Shown here piece by piece: positions 17,492 through 25,477 of a stretch of DNA of 64,000 bases (position 1 is its first letter; every line of letters begins with the position of its first letter). Where the stretch lies: assembly GCF_004362215.1 (NCBI RefSeq), contig NZ_SNWR01000002.1:1736001-1800000 (forward strand). The letters run 5' to 3'. Below the pieces are notes generated by a model, which ran no database searches, was not told where the DNA came from, and was given only the letters and a program-made list of their open reading frames with translations. The position numbers and the translations under genes are program-made. The stretch comes from Paractinoplanes brasiliensis (GTDB lineage Bacteria > Actinomycetota > Actinomycetes > Mycobacteriales > Micromonosporaceae).

Positions 17492-17608
17492 GGCGCCGAG
17501 AGTAGGCCCGCACCCCGGCGGCGGCCTGCCTACGTCACAAATCCGACCTCGTGAGGGCCCGGCGCGACCAGCGGGGCGGCTTGCTCCCGGGCGGGCGACG
17601 CGCGCCGG

Positions 17609-18442
17609 TCAGTAGGCCCAGCGATCCACCAGCGTTTCGTGGGCTTCGAGCCTCCGCTGCGTACGCTCCGGGTCGGTGCCGGCGATGGCGTCGAGCAGGC
17701 TGATCGCCAGCACCACCACGGCCGCGTGGGAGTCGAAGACCAGGCCGGTGCCGACGGGCGCGACGAGCAGCACATCCACCTCGGCGGCGAACGGCGCGAG
17801 CGGGCTGTCGGTGACGCACACGGTGGCCAGGCCGAGCTGCCGGGCCAGCCGCAACGCCTCGACCGTAGCCGCCGGGTAGCGCGGCATCGCGAACACCAGC
17901 ACCGCCGAGGCGCCCCGGTGCCGCAGCTCCAGCAGGGTGTCGTCGAGGCAGGCGGCGTCGGTTTCCACCTGCACTCCCGGCAGCACGCGGCGCGCGAAGT
18001 AGCCGAAGTAGCCGGCCAGCGCCGCCGACGCCCGCAGACCGATCACCCCGAGCGGCGAAGTGGCGGCCAGGAGGCGTACGGCGGAAGTCATGAGGTCGCC
18101 GTCGAGAACGCGTCTCACGGCGGCGAGGTTGGCCACTTCGAGGTCGACGGCGCTGTGCCGGTCGGGGACGTCGCCGTCGCGGGAGAGCACGACCTGCCGC
18201 ATGGCCGCCCGGAACTCGGGGTAACCGGCGAAACCGAGGGCGGTCGCGAGGCGGGTGACGGTCGGCTGGGAGACCCCGGCGCGCTCGGCGATCTCGATCG
18301 TCGACAGGAACGCCACGTCGGGGAACATGCCGAGCATCCGCTGCACGATCTGGCGCTGGGTGGGCGAGAGCCGGTGGCGCTGGGCGAGGTCGAGCAACCA
18401 GTCCTCGGCCCGGCCGGTGTCGAGGCGATTCTCCAGCGTCAT
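17609..18442 (-). CDS. MurR/RpiR-family transcriptional regulator
   Basis: A 277-residue regulator. The N-terminal HTH_6 domain (LSPTQRQIVQRMLGMFPDVAFLSTIEIAERAGVSQPTVTRLATALG, about 25-70) precedes a SIS phosphosugar-binding-like domain (about 125-260, with LGVIGLRASAALAGYF and VLVFAMPRYPAATVEALRLA). RpiR proteins usually sense phosphorylated sugars or amino sugars, but several control amino-acid catabolic genes. It is divergent from the ornithine-cyclodeaminase-like gene, its likely target. An ATG at 18454 adds four residues; neither start has a strong RBS. Confidence 0.9.
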   Translation of the reverse strand: MTLENRLDTGRAEDWLLDLAQRHRLSPTQRQIVQRMLGMFPDVAFLSTIEIAERAGVSQPTVTRLATALGFAGYPEFRAAMRQVVLSRDGDVPDRHSAVDLEVANLAAVRRVLDGDLMTSAVRLLAATSPLGVIGLRASAALAGYFGYFARRVLPGVQVETDAACLDDTLLELRHRGASAVLVFAMPRYPAATVEALRLARQLGLATVCVTDSPLAPFAAEVDVLLVAPVGTGLVFDSHAAVVVLAISLLDAIAGTDPERTQRRLEAHETLVDRWAY

Positions 18443-18454
18443 AGGGCCGCCCAT

Positions 18455-18502
18455 GCTTGTGAGCTGAATACTTCGAAACACCAAGGCTATAGGGTGCATT
18501 AC
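18455..18502. promoter_or_regulatory. Divergent promoter between rpiR-like and cyclodeaminase-like genes
   Basis: The 48-bp gap contains a TTCGAA palindrome (CTTCGAAA) and, towards the cyclodeaminase start, TATAGG resembling a -10 and AGGGTG as a ribosome binding site. It is the obvious place for an RpiR operator; the operator assignment is inference. Confidence 0.4.
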
Positions 18503-19516
18503 ATGATTCACACGCTCTGGATCCGGTTTCTCAACGGCGCCGACATCGACGCGCTGGCCATCACGCCGGCCGAGGTGATCACGGCCGTCGAGAACGTCGT
18601 CGCGGCGCACGGCCGGGGCGAGACCGTGTTCGAGCCGCGGACCCACCTGGTGCCCAACAACGGCGGGACCGGGCATTTCAACGTCCTGCGCGGGCACGTC
18701 GACACGCTGGGCGAGCGGGGGCTGAGCGGGGTCAAAGTGGTCGGTGACTTCGTGCCGAACTACCAGAAGGGCCTGCCCAGCGAGCTCGCGCTGATGAACG
18801 TGTACGACCCCGCCACCGGCGTCCCGCTCTCGATCATGGATGCCACGTGGATCACCGAGGTGCGTACCGGGGCCATGACCGCCGTCGGCGCGAAGCACCT
18901 GGCCCGTCCCGGCTCCCGGATCCTCGGGCACGTGGGCGCGCGGGGCACGGCGTTCGCCAACGTGACGATGCTCGACAGCCTGTTCCCCCTCGAAGAGATC
19001 CGGGTGACCAGCCGCCGGCCCGAGTCGCGCGAGGCCTTCGCGGATCGGCTGCGGGAGGCGACCGGCACCCCCGTACGGGTGGTCGCCACGGCCGACGAGG
19101 CTTTCGACGGCGCCGACATCCTGGTCGAGGCGTCCCGCCTGGAAGAACCGGCCCCGCTTCTGCGCACGGCGGCGGTCAAGCCGGGCGCGTTCGTCGTGCC
19201 CTACGGCACCGTCAGCGCCGTCGAACTGGACCTGCTCGACGTGATGGACAAGGTGGTGGTCGACGACTGGCGCGAATCACAGTCCGGACGTTTCGGGGCG
19301 TTACGCGCGCACGTCGACACCGGGCGGCTGAGCGAGCAGACGCTGTACGCGCAGATCGGCGAGATCGTGAGCGGCCGGAAACCGGGACGCGAACGGCCCG
19401 ACGAGCGCATCCTGTTCTGGCACCGGGGGCTCTCGATCCTCGACGTCGCGCTCGCCCACCTCGTCCTGACCCGTGCCGAAGCCGCCGACGCGGGCACAAT
19501 GCTGCGCGACCGATGA
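18503..19516 (+). CDS. Ornithine cyclodeaminase/mu-crystallin family protein
   Basis: A 337-residue NAD(P)-binding protein of the OCD/mu-crystallin/ketimine-reductase family. Signatures include GVKVVGDFVPNYQKGLPSE, IMDATWITEVRTGAMTAVGAKHL and a Rossmann strand ILGHVGARGTAFANVTML (here G-x-V-G-A-R-G-T, slightly unusual against the common G-x-G-x-Q). The family covers ornithine cyclodeaminase, alanine dehydrogenase and ketimine reductases, so the reaction is open. Codon 267 is TTA. The stop overlaps the next start (ATGA), coupling it to the lyase-like gene and suggesting one pathway for an amino-acid-derived substrate. Confidence 0.87.
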   Translation: MIHTLWIRFLNGADIDALAITPAEVITAVENVVAAHGRGETVFEPRTHLVPNNGGTGHFNVLRGHVDTLGERGLSGVKVVGDFVPNYQKGLPSELALMNVYDPATGVPLSIMDATWITEVRTGAMTAVGAKHLARPGSRILGHVGARGTAFANVTMLDSLFPLEEIRVTSRRPESREAFADRLREATGTPVRVVATADEAFDGADILVEASRLEEPAPLLRTAAVKPGAFVVPYGTVSAVELDLLDVMDKVVVDDWRESQSGRFGALRAHVDTGRLSEQTLYAQIGEIVSGRKPGRERPDERILFWHRGLSILDVALAHLVLTRAEAADAGTMLRDR

Positions 19517-21237
19517 CCCCCGATTTCCCCGTACGCCGTGACGAGCGCGCCGATTCCGGGCCCGCCGATCTTCCCGTACGCCGTGACGAGCGCGCCGATC
19601 TTCCCGTACGCCGTGTCGAGCGCCCGGACGACCTGGATCGCTCAGTCATCGAGCGGGTCGCGCGGGGCGAATGCCGCGTCGAGCTCGCCCCCGGCCTGAT
19701 CGACGCACTCGCCGAGAGCCGCCGCGCCACGCTGCACGACCTCGAGGGCAGGACGGTGTACGGCGTCAACACGGGCATGGGCGCGCTGGCCGGGGTTCGC
19801 CTGAGCGCCGAGGCCCAGGCCGCCCACCAGGACACCCTCATGGTCGGGCGCGCGGTCGGCTCGGCGCCCTGGCTCCGCCGCGAACAGGCCCGCGCGGTGC
19901 TGGCCGCACGTCTGCGCACGTTCCTGCACGCTTCCGCCGGGGTCTCCCCCGGTTTGTGCCAGGCCCTCGCGGACCTGCTCAACGCCGACGTGATCCCAGC
20001 GATCCCGGCGCGCGGCAACGGCGCCGCCGGCGAGATCATCCCGCTCGCCCACGCCGGAGCGGTCCTCAACGGCACCGGCCACGTGCTGAGCACCAACGCC
20101 CTCCCCTGCCGCTCGCACGACGACCACCCGTCACACGGCCGCTCGCACGACGGCCACCCGTCACACGGCCGCTCGCAGGACGACCACCCGCCACACGCCC
20201 GCTCGCAGGACGACCACCCGCCACACGCCCGCTCGCAGGACGACCACCCGCCACACGCCCGCTCGCAGGACGGCCATTCGCAGGGCTCCCGCTCGTTGGA
20301 CGGCCTCGACTGCGTCGACGCCGCTGAGGCGCTCGCCGCGGCCGGCCTGTCGCCGCGGCCGTTCGGACCCAAGGAGGGCATCGCGTTTCTGGAAGGCGTG
20401 CCTGGGCTCACCGGCCTGGCCGTCCTTGCGAGCGACGCCGCGCGAGTGCTGATCAGGCAGATCGTCGTCGTGGCGGCCGCCTCGCACGATGTCGTGCGCG
20501 CGAGCCGGGATCCGCTGCACCCGGCCCTGGCCGACAGCGGCGAACTGCGCACGATCCTGCACGAGCTGAGCAACCTGCGGGGCGAAACCGCCGCCGGAGC
20601 GCTGCAGGCCCCCGTCTCGTTCCGCGTAACCGCGCCCGCCCTCGCCGTAGCACTCCGGGCCACCGACGCGCTCGACGCCGCCGTCGACCGCGCCCTCGAC
20701 GCGGTCACCGACTCCCCCGCGCACCTCGACGGCGGGTTCGTCGGTACGTTCGGCTTCGCCGGCACCGACCTCACCGCGGCTGTGTCCACGCTTACCACCG
20801 CCCTGATGCACCTGGCCGAACTCGGCGCCGCACGCCTGCACCGCCTGCTCGACCCGAACCTGACCGGCCTCAACCGGCAATTGTCGGAATCTCCCGGCCT
20901 GCACGCGGGCATGGCAACCGTGCACAAACGCGCAGTCGGCGTCACCCACCGGTTGCGGCGCTTCGCCGTTCCTGCCCTGTCCGGCGCGATCGAGACGTCC
21001 CTGGGCCAGGAGGACATCCAGAGCTTCGGCTTCGAGGCCGCCGAATGCCTGGACGAGGTCATCGCCGGCCTGCGCGAGGTCCTGGCCTGCGAAATGCTCG
21101 CAGTGATCCAGGCCGGCCGGCTCGGCGGCCCGGCGCGACTCCCCGAGTTCGACGCCCTGCTCCCACCGGGCGCCGCCGACCGCCCGTGGGGCCGAGACCT
21201 CGAGAAGATCGTGGCCGCCCTTCTGGAACCCCGCTGA
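19513..21237 (+). CDS. Aromatic amino acid lyase (HAL/PAL) paralogue lacking the MIO triad, with two repeat inserts
   Basis: A 574-residue protein of the histidine/phenylalanine ammonia-lyase fold: VYGVNTGMGALAG (active-site Tyr), NGAAGEIIPLAH, FGPKEGIAF, SFRVTAP and the late QEDIQSFG. The cofactor MIO forms from Ala-Ser-Gly; here the triad is Ala171-Ala172-Gly173 (GCC GCC GGC), so MIO cannot form. The usual INGTQ is LEGVP. Canonical lyase activity is therefore unlikely; a non-MIO elimination or a different function is possible. Residues 4-38 are three RRDERADLPV-type repeats, and 200-266 are His/Asp-rich 10-residue repeats inserted just after the triad domain. ATGA overlap with the upstream gene. 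Confidence 0.88.
   Translation: MTPDFPVRRDERADSGPADLPVRRDERADLPVRRVERPDDLDRSVIERVARGECRVELAPGLIDALAESRRATLHDLEGRTVYGVNTGMGALAGVRLSAEAQAAHQDTLMVGRAVGSAPWLRREQARAVLAARLRTFLHASAGVSPGLCQALADLLNADVIPAIPARGNGAAGEIIPLAHAGAVLNGTGHVLSTNALPCRSHDDHPSHGRSHDGHPSHGRSQDDHPPHARSQDDHPPHARSQDDHPPHARSQDGHSQGSRSLDGLDCVDAAEALAAAGLSPRPFGPKEGIAFLEGVPGLTGLAVLASDAARVLIRQIVVVAAASHDVVRASRDPLHPALADSGELRTILHELSNLRGETAAGALQAPVSFRVTAPALAVALRATDALDAAVDRALDAVTDSPAHLDGGFVGTFGFAGTDLTAAVSTLTTALMHLAELGAARLHRLLDPNLTGLNRQLSESPGLHAGMATVHKRAVGVTHRLRRFAVPALSGAIETSLGQEDIQSFGFEAAECLDEVIAGLREVLACEMLAVIQAGRLGGPARLPEFDALLPPGAADRPWGRDLEKIVAALLEPR
19522..19626. repeat. In-frame 30-bp repeat, 3 copies, at the 5' end of the first lyase-like gene
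   Basis: Copies at 19522-19551, 19567-19596 and 19597-19626 are built on TTCCCGTACGCCGTGACGAG. The 15-bp gap after the first copy is half a unit, so codon frame is kept throughout. Confidence 0.88.
20110..20309. repeat. In-frame 30-bp repeat, 6-7 copies, encoding His/Asp-rich decamers
   Basis: Units start at 20110, 20140, 20170, 20200, 20230, 20260 and (partial) 20290. Three central units are identical, which points to recent expansion. Each encodes a decamer like RSQDDHPPHA with two or three histidines. Confidence 0.95.
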
Positions 21238-21338
21238 AACAGGTCCAGAACGCAATGCGGGCGCGTCGGCGCGCTTCGGGCGCGGCGCCGGGTCAGGAGC
21301 CGCGCCCGTCGGTGGTAGCCCGGCGGCGGTAAACGGGT

Positions 21339-22319
21339 TCAGACCGCGCTGGTGGAGCCGCGGACGACCAGGTCCGGGCGGAACAGCGGGATCCCGCCGG
21401 GGTTCTCCAGCTGGTTCACCGCGGCCTCGACGATGGCGTCCTCGTCCCACGCCATGGTGGTGAGGCCCGGCTCGACCAGAACCGCCAGCTGATGGTCGTC
21501 GTAGCCGACCACGGACAGGTCCTCGGGGATGCGCAGGCCCTCGTCGCGGGCGGCACGGTAGACCGCGAACGCCAGCGAGTCGCTGAGGCAGAACACCCCG
21601 GTCGGCCGGGCCGAGCCGGCCAGCAGGTCCGAGACGACCTCGACAGCCTCGGCCGTGGCCGCCGGCGCCGCGATGGCCACCAGGTCGATGCCGAGCGCGT
21701 CGGCGATCTCGGGCGCGAGCAGCTGCGCCGGGCGCCCGGGGGTCGACGGCAGAGCGGGCACGAGCAGCCCGACCCGGCGATGTCCCAGCTCGGCCAGGTG
21801 GGCGAGGGCGGTCCTGACCCCGTACGCGTTGTCGAAGAGCACGCTGCCGGAACCGGGCCGGTTGGTCAGCGCGTCCCCGATGGACACCACGTTGACCTCA
21901 GGCCCGAGCAGCTGCCAGTAGTCGGCGGTGGGGTCGACCGGCGAGACCAGCGCCCCCTCGACACGCTGCGCCGCGAACTGCTCGACGATGCGGCGTTCCA
22001 GCTCCGGGTCGGCGTCCGCGTCCGCTATCGTCGCGAACCGCCCTCCGCGCCGCAGGGCCCGGGTGAGCAGCACCGAGAAGTCCTGCTGCCACAGGTCACG
22101 CAGGGAGCCGGAGACCCCGACCCACCCCGTACGCCCGCTGGCCAGCGCCCGTGCGATCGGGTCGACGGTGTAACCCATCTCGTCGGCCAGCTGCCGCACC
22201 CGCAGGATCGTGGCCTCCGACCCGCGCAGCCCCCGTAACGCGTACGAGGTGGCGGCGAGCGACAGCCCCGCGGCGGTCGCCAGGTCCTGCAGGGTCCGCC
22301 GCCCCTGCTGCCGTGACAT
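21339..22319 (-). CDS. LacI-family transcriptional regulator
   Basis: A 326-residue LacI regulator. The N-terminal HTH is TLQDLATAAGLSLAATSYALRG; the hinge region and a periplasmic-binding-like effector domain follow (GALVSPVDPTADYW, HRRVGLLVPALPSTPGR, GVFCLSDSLAFAVYRAARDEGLRIPEDLSVVGYDD). It ends LVVRGSTSAV. It is divergent from an amidohydrolase/cupin pair that has a perfect LacI-type operator (core AAGCGCTT) at its 5' end, so it probably represses that pair. The effector is unknown. Confidence 0.94.
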   Translation of the reverse strand: MSRQQGRRTLQDLATAAGLSLAATSYALRGLRGSEATILRVRQLADEMGYTVDPIARALASGRTGWVGVSGSLRDLWQQDFSVLLTRALRRGGRFATIADADADPELERRIVEQFAAQRVEGALVSPVDPTADYWQLLGPEVNVVSIGDALTNRPGSGSVLFDNAYGVRTALAHLAELGHRRVGLLVPALPSTPGRPAQLLAPEIADALGIDLVAIAAPAATAEAVEVVSDLLAGSARPTGVFCLSDSLAFAVYRAARDEGLRIPEDLSVVGYDDHQLAVLVEPGLTTMAWDEDAIVEAAVNQLENPGGIPLFRPDLVVRGSTSAV

Positions 22320-22475
22320 CGGCCGAATGTAACACCGCCGCTCCACCGCCCGGTTCACGCTGCGGTGAGGCGTCCAGAACGGCCGCCGAGTTGTGCTGGA
22401 ACGTCGCCTCGGTGTCGAGGTGCGCGACGGGGGTAACGGTCCGGCGGCTGAGACCGTCTTGCGAACTGGCGAGTT

Positions 22476-22508
22476 AAGCGCTTCACTTCTCTCATGAGTG
22501 AAGCGCTT
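22476..22508. promoter_or_regulatory. LacI-type operator at the amidohydrolase 5' end
   Basis: A perfect inverted repeat, AAGCGCTTCACT (22476-22487) and AGTGAAGCGCTT (22497-22508), with a 9-base spacer. Each arm holds the AAGCGCTT core typical of actinobacterial LacI operators. It faces the divergent LacI gene. Its position over an ATG at 22494 argues that translation really starts downstream at 22530. Confidence 0.85.
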
Positions 22509-22529
22509 CCCTCCTCGCAAGCTGGGGCG

Positions 22530-23408
22530 ATGTTGGTGGACTGCCATCAGCATCTGTGGCCGGCGCGGCTGGTCGAGGCGCTGCGCCGGCGGCGGACGCA
22601 CCCGTATCTGCGGGGCTGGACGCTGCACCTGGAGGGCGAGGACCCGTACGAGGTCGATCCCCGCGATCACGACGTCGAGCTGCGCCGGGCCACCGAGCCC
22701 GCCGACCGGGTCTTGATCTCGCTCTCCAGCCCGCTCGGCATCGAGCACCTGCCCGCCCATGACGGGGCCGAGCTGATCGACATCTGGCATGAGAGCGCGC
22801 TCGAGCTGGGCGAGCCGTTCCACGTCTGGGCCGCCGCCGGGGTGCGCGAACCCGATCCGGACGCGCTGGCCAAGGCGCTGCGGGAGGAGCGGGTCGCCGG
22901 GCTGCAGCTGCCGGCCACCGCGCTCGCCGACCCGCAGGGCATCGCCCGGGTGGGGCCGCTGCTCGACGAGGCCGTCAAGGCGGACAAGCCGGTGCTCGTT
23001 CACCCCGGCCCGGCCCCCGCGTGCGGTCCGGGCCTGCCCGCGTGGTGGCCGGCCCTGGTCCCGTACGTGTCGCAGCTGCACCAGGCCTGGCTGGCGTGGC
23101 ACGTGGCGGGCCGCAAGGACGTGCGCATCGGGTTTGTCGCGCTGGCCGGTCTGGCCCCGCTGCACCACGAACGCCTGGCCGCGCGCGGGGGCAAACTCGG
23201 CGCGCTCGACCGCAACGTGTTCTACGAGACCTCTTCCTACGGCACCCGCGCGATCGACGCCCTGATCCGCGTGGTCGGTGTGGACCCGCTGGTGTCCGGT
23301 TCGGACCGCCCGTACGCGGAAGCCACCGACCCGGACCTGGGCGCGGCCTTCGCCCATGCCCTGTTCACCGCCAACCCCCACCACTTCCTGACAGGAGAAG
23401 CGCGATGA
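22530..23408 (+). CDS. Amidohydrolase family 2 (metal-dependent TIM-barrel hydrolase)
   Basis: A 292-residue amidohydrolase-2 protein. The opening MLVDCHQHLWPARL carries the H-x-H metal motif, LVHPGP is the mid-barrel His and SGSDRPYAEA the C-terminal Asp. These enzymes hydrolyse or decarboxylate small organic acids, lactones and amides. An upstream ATG at 22494 would add 12 residues but lies inside a LacI operator and lacks an RBS, whereas 22530 follows GCTGGGGCG. The stop overlaps the cupin start (ATGA), so both products likely act in one short pathway under the divergent LacI regulator. Confidence 0.86.
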   Translation: MLVDCHQHLWPARLVEALRRRRTHPYLRGWTLHLEGEDPYEVDPRDHDVELRRATEPADRVLISLSSPLGIEHLPAHDGAELIDIWHESALELGEPFHVWAAAGVREPDPDALAKALREERVAGLQLPATALADPQGIARVGPLLDEAVKADKPVLVHPGPAPACGPGLPAWWPALVPYVSQLHQAWLAWHVAGRKDVRIGFVALAGLAPLHHERLAARGGKLGALDRNVFYETSSYGTRAIDALIRVVGVDPLVSGSDRPYAEATDPDLGAAFAHALFTANPHHFLTGEAR

Positions 23409-23899
23409 CCGTTCTGCCGGCCCTGCCCGGTCGGGTTCTCCAACCGCACGAGCTGAAGAACTGGGTGACCGAGCTGGCCGGGCGGCCCGAGCTGTGGGAA
23501 CACCTGGTCAGGCACGACACGGGCCGCCGGCACTACGCGTCGCTTCACCGCGACAGCGACGTGGACGTCTGGGTGCTGTGCTGGAACGTCGCCGACGACA
23601 CCGGCTGGCACGACCACGACACGTCGTCGGGCGCGGTCGCGGTGACCCGGGGCGCGGTCACCGAGGCCACCCCGCGCATGGGTGGCGAGCCGGTGACCCG
23701 GGTGGTCGAGGCGGGCCGGTCGTTCGCGTTCGGGCCCGACCACATCCACCGGATGGGCGGCGCGGTCGACGGGTCGGTGTCGCTGCACGCGTACTCGCCG
23801 CCGCTGTGGCGCATGGGTCAGTATTCGATCAGCCCGTCGGGGGTGCTGCGCCGTAAAGCAGTGAGTTACGCGGACGAGCTCAGGCCCATCGACGAGTAG
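23405..23899 (+). CDS. Cysteine dioxygenase-like cupin
   Basis: A 164-residue cupin of the cysteine-dioxygenase type I group. GWHDHDTSSGAVAVTRG supplies the H-x-H pair and DHIHRM the third His of a 3-His iron site; YADELRPIDE closes the protein. Relatives oxidise cysteine or other thiols (3-mercaptopropionate, cysteamine) to sulfinates. The family-typical LHAYSPP is present. It is translationally coupled to the amidohydrolase, which suggests oxidation of a thiol released from, or delivered to, that enzyme (inference). It ends 9 bp from the convergent second lyase-like gene. Confidence 0.87.
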   Translation: MTVLPALPGRVLQPHELKNWVTELAGRPELWEHLVRHDTGRRHYASLHRDSDVDVWVLCWNVADDTGWHDHDTSSGAVAVTRGAVTEATPRMGGEPVTRVVEAGRSFAFGPDHIHRMGGAVDGSVSLHAYSPPLWRMGQYSISPSGVLRRKAVSYADELRPIDE

Positions 23900-23908
23900 G
23901 GAGGCGGC

Positions 23909-25357
23909 CTACGCGGTCAGGCCCATCGAGGAGTAGTCGAGCACGGCGCCGAGCCGTGGCAGCAGGCCGGCGCCCCGCTCCAGGTCGATGCCGAGCGGCC
24001 GGTCGTCCTCGGACGGGTCGAGCGCCTCGTCGGCCATCTCGTACGCGTCGCGCAACGGCCCGACGGTGAGCCGGCCGGGGGCCATCCGCAGAGCCCGTAC
24101 GGCCGCCACCAGCTCGGCCGCGAGCAGCGTGGGAGCGAGCTGGGTCATCGTCCGCAGCGACCGGGCGCCCTGGGTGGCGAAGCTGGCGTGTTCCTCCAGC
24201 CCGAGCGAGATGCTCAGGGTGCCGGCCGCGGTCGGGGTCATGCCGACACGGATCTCGGTGAGCAGGTCCTGCACGACGTACTCGCTGATCATCAGGCCGG
24301 AGCTGCCCGCCGGCCCGGACGCCAGGAACGCGCGCAGGCCGGTCAGGTCGGGGCGCATCAGCAGCCCGAGCCGCGCGGTCGACAGCGACAACACCGGCAG
24401 GAACGCGCCGCGGGCGGCGTCGAGCCCGGAGGCCAGCGTCGCCGTGTGGAACTGACCGTGGTGAAGAACACCCTCGGGGGTCACGAGCGGGTTCTCGACG
24501 GCCGCGTTGATCTCGCCGGTGAGCACGTCGTCGAGTGTCCGGGCGGCGTGGATGGCCGGGGCCGTGACCTGCGGCAGCACGCGCAGGCCGAACGGGTCCT
24601 GGATGCGGACCGGCGCGGCCGCCCCCGCCACGAGCCGGCTCATCAGCCGCGCGACCTCGACCTGGCCGGGATGCGCCCGGTTGCGGTGGACCGCGATGTC
24701 GTACGCCTCCGGGTTGCCCCGCAGCGCCAGGAAGCTCAGCGCGGCCACCACCACGGACGCGCGCAGCTGGCTCTGCATCCGTTGCAGCGCCAGCGCGGCC
24801 GTCCCCACGGTGAGCGCGCTCGAGCTGATCAGCGGGAGCGCGTCGGTGGCGTCGATGGTGGTGGTCGGGCCCTTGCCGTTCTGCCAGGGCCGTTCGCCGG
24901 CCAGGGTCAGCCCCAGCTCGGCCAGGGCGGCCAAGTCGGCCGTGCCGATGGCGCCCCACGAGTGGAGGGTCGGCACGGCGCCGTCGCGCAGCGCCTCGGC
25001 CAGAGCCTCGGCCACCCGTGGTGAGATGCCGGAGCCTCCGGCGAGGATCTGATTGAGCCGTACGGTCATGGCCGCGCGCGCCGTGACGTCGTCCTCGACC
25101 GGTCCGACCGCGGCACAATGGCTGCGGAGCAGGCGCAGCCCGCGCTCCTCGTCGTTGGCGCGCTCGTGCCTGTTGGCGCCGACCCCGGTGTTCGCCCCGT
25201 AGACTGCGCCGTGCGCCCGGGCGTGCTGCAACAGCGCGTTACTTTCCCCGACCCGACGCAGGGCGGCCGCCTCGACCTCGACCCCACATCGACCGGAAGC
25301 GATGGCCACGAGACCACTGATCGTCAGGTTCGCCCCGTCGAGCCGTTCTGCCTGCAT
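23909..25357 (-). CDS. Aromatic amino acid lyase (HAL/PAL) paralogue, MIO triad replaced by Gly-Thr-Ala
   Basis: A 482-residue HAL/PAL-fold protein, closer to the canonical family than the one at 19513. It keeps VYGANTGVGANR (active-site Tyr), QDPFGLRVLPQVTA, AAVENPLVTPEG, HHGQFH and GLEEHASFATQG. Where MIO lyases have G-A-S-G-D-L-A-P-L it reads GAIGTADLAAL, so Ala-Ser-Gly is Gly138-Thr139-Ala140 and MIO cannot form. Ergothionase, a trimethylamine lyase of this fold, is a precedent for an MIO-free member (family knowledge). Its start faces the quaternary-amine ABC transporter across a 120-bp control region, which favours a betaine-type substrate. Function is inferred. Confidence 0.88.
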   Translation of the reverse strand: MQAERLDGANLTISGLVAIASGRCGVEVEAAALRRVGESNALLQHARAHGAVYGANTGVGANRHERANDEERGLRLLRSHCAAVGPVEDDVTARAAMTVRLNQILAGGSGISPRVAEALAEALRDGAVPTLHSWGAIGTADLAALAELGLTLAGERPWQNGKGPTTTIDATDALPLISSSALTVGTAALALQRMQSQLRASVVVAALSFLALRGNPEAYDIAVHRNRAHPGQVEVARLMSRLVAGAAAPVRIQDPFGLRVLPQVTAPAIHAARTLDDVLTGEINAAVENPLVTPEGVLHHGQFHTATLASGLDAARGAFLPVLSLSTARLGLLMRPDLTGLRAFLASGPAGSSGLMISEYVVQDLLTEIRVGMTPTAAGTLSISLGLEEHASFATQGARSLRTMTQLAPTLLAAELVAAVRALRMAPGRLTVGPLRDAYEMADEALDPSEDDRPLGIDLERGAGLLPRLGAVLDYSSMGLTA

Positions 25358-25370
25358 GGCGCCACCTATG

Positions 25371-25454
25371 ACACGTGTTACCGAACCGTAAAGGCCGCCC
25401 CGAGGCCGTTGACATTCTATTCACTACCCCTGAAGCATGAATAGCCATATTCAT
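25371..25454. promoter_or_regulatory. Control region with two palindromes between lyase-like gene and ABC transporter
   Basis: An 8-bp palindrome ACACGTGT lies at 25371-25378, next to the lyase-like start. A dyad ATGAATA-N4-TATTCAT lies at 25437-25454, next to the transporter start. TTGACA at 25409-25414 is a plausible -35 for the transporter operon, which would put the dyad over its -10/start site as a repressor site. Confidence 0.55.
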
Positions 25455-25477
25455 CTTCCGTTCGCCGCAGGAGCGCC

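Noticed and set aside
20110..20309. CRISPR-like array
   Set aside because: The 30-bp units are contiguous with no spacers and lie in frame inside a gene, so they are tandem repeats of coding sequence.
19513..21237. Calling this hutH (histidine ammonia-lyase)
   Set aside because: The MIO-forming Ser is Ala in the nucleotide sequence and other active-site residues differ, so the usual reaction is unlikely.
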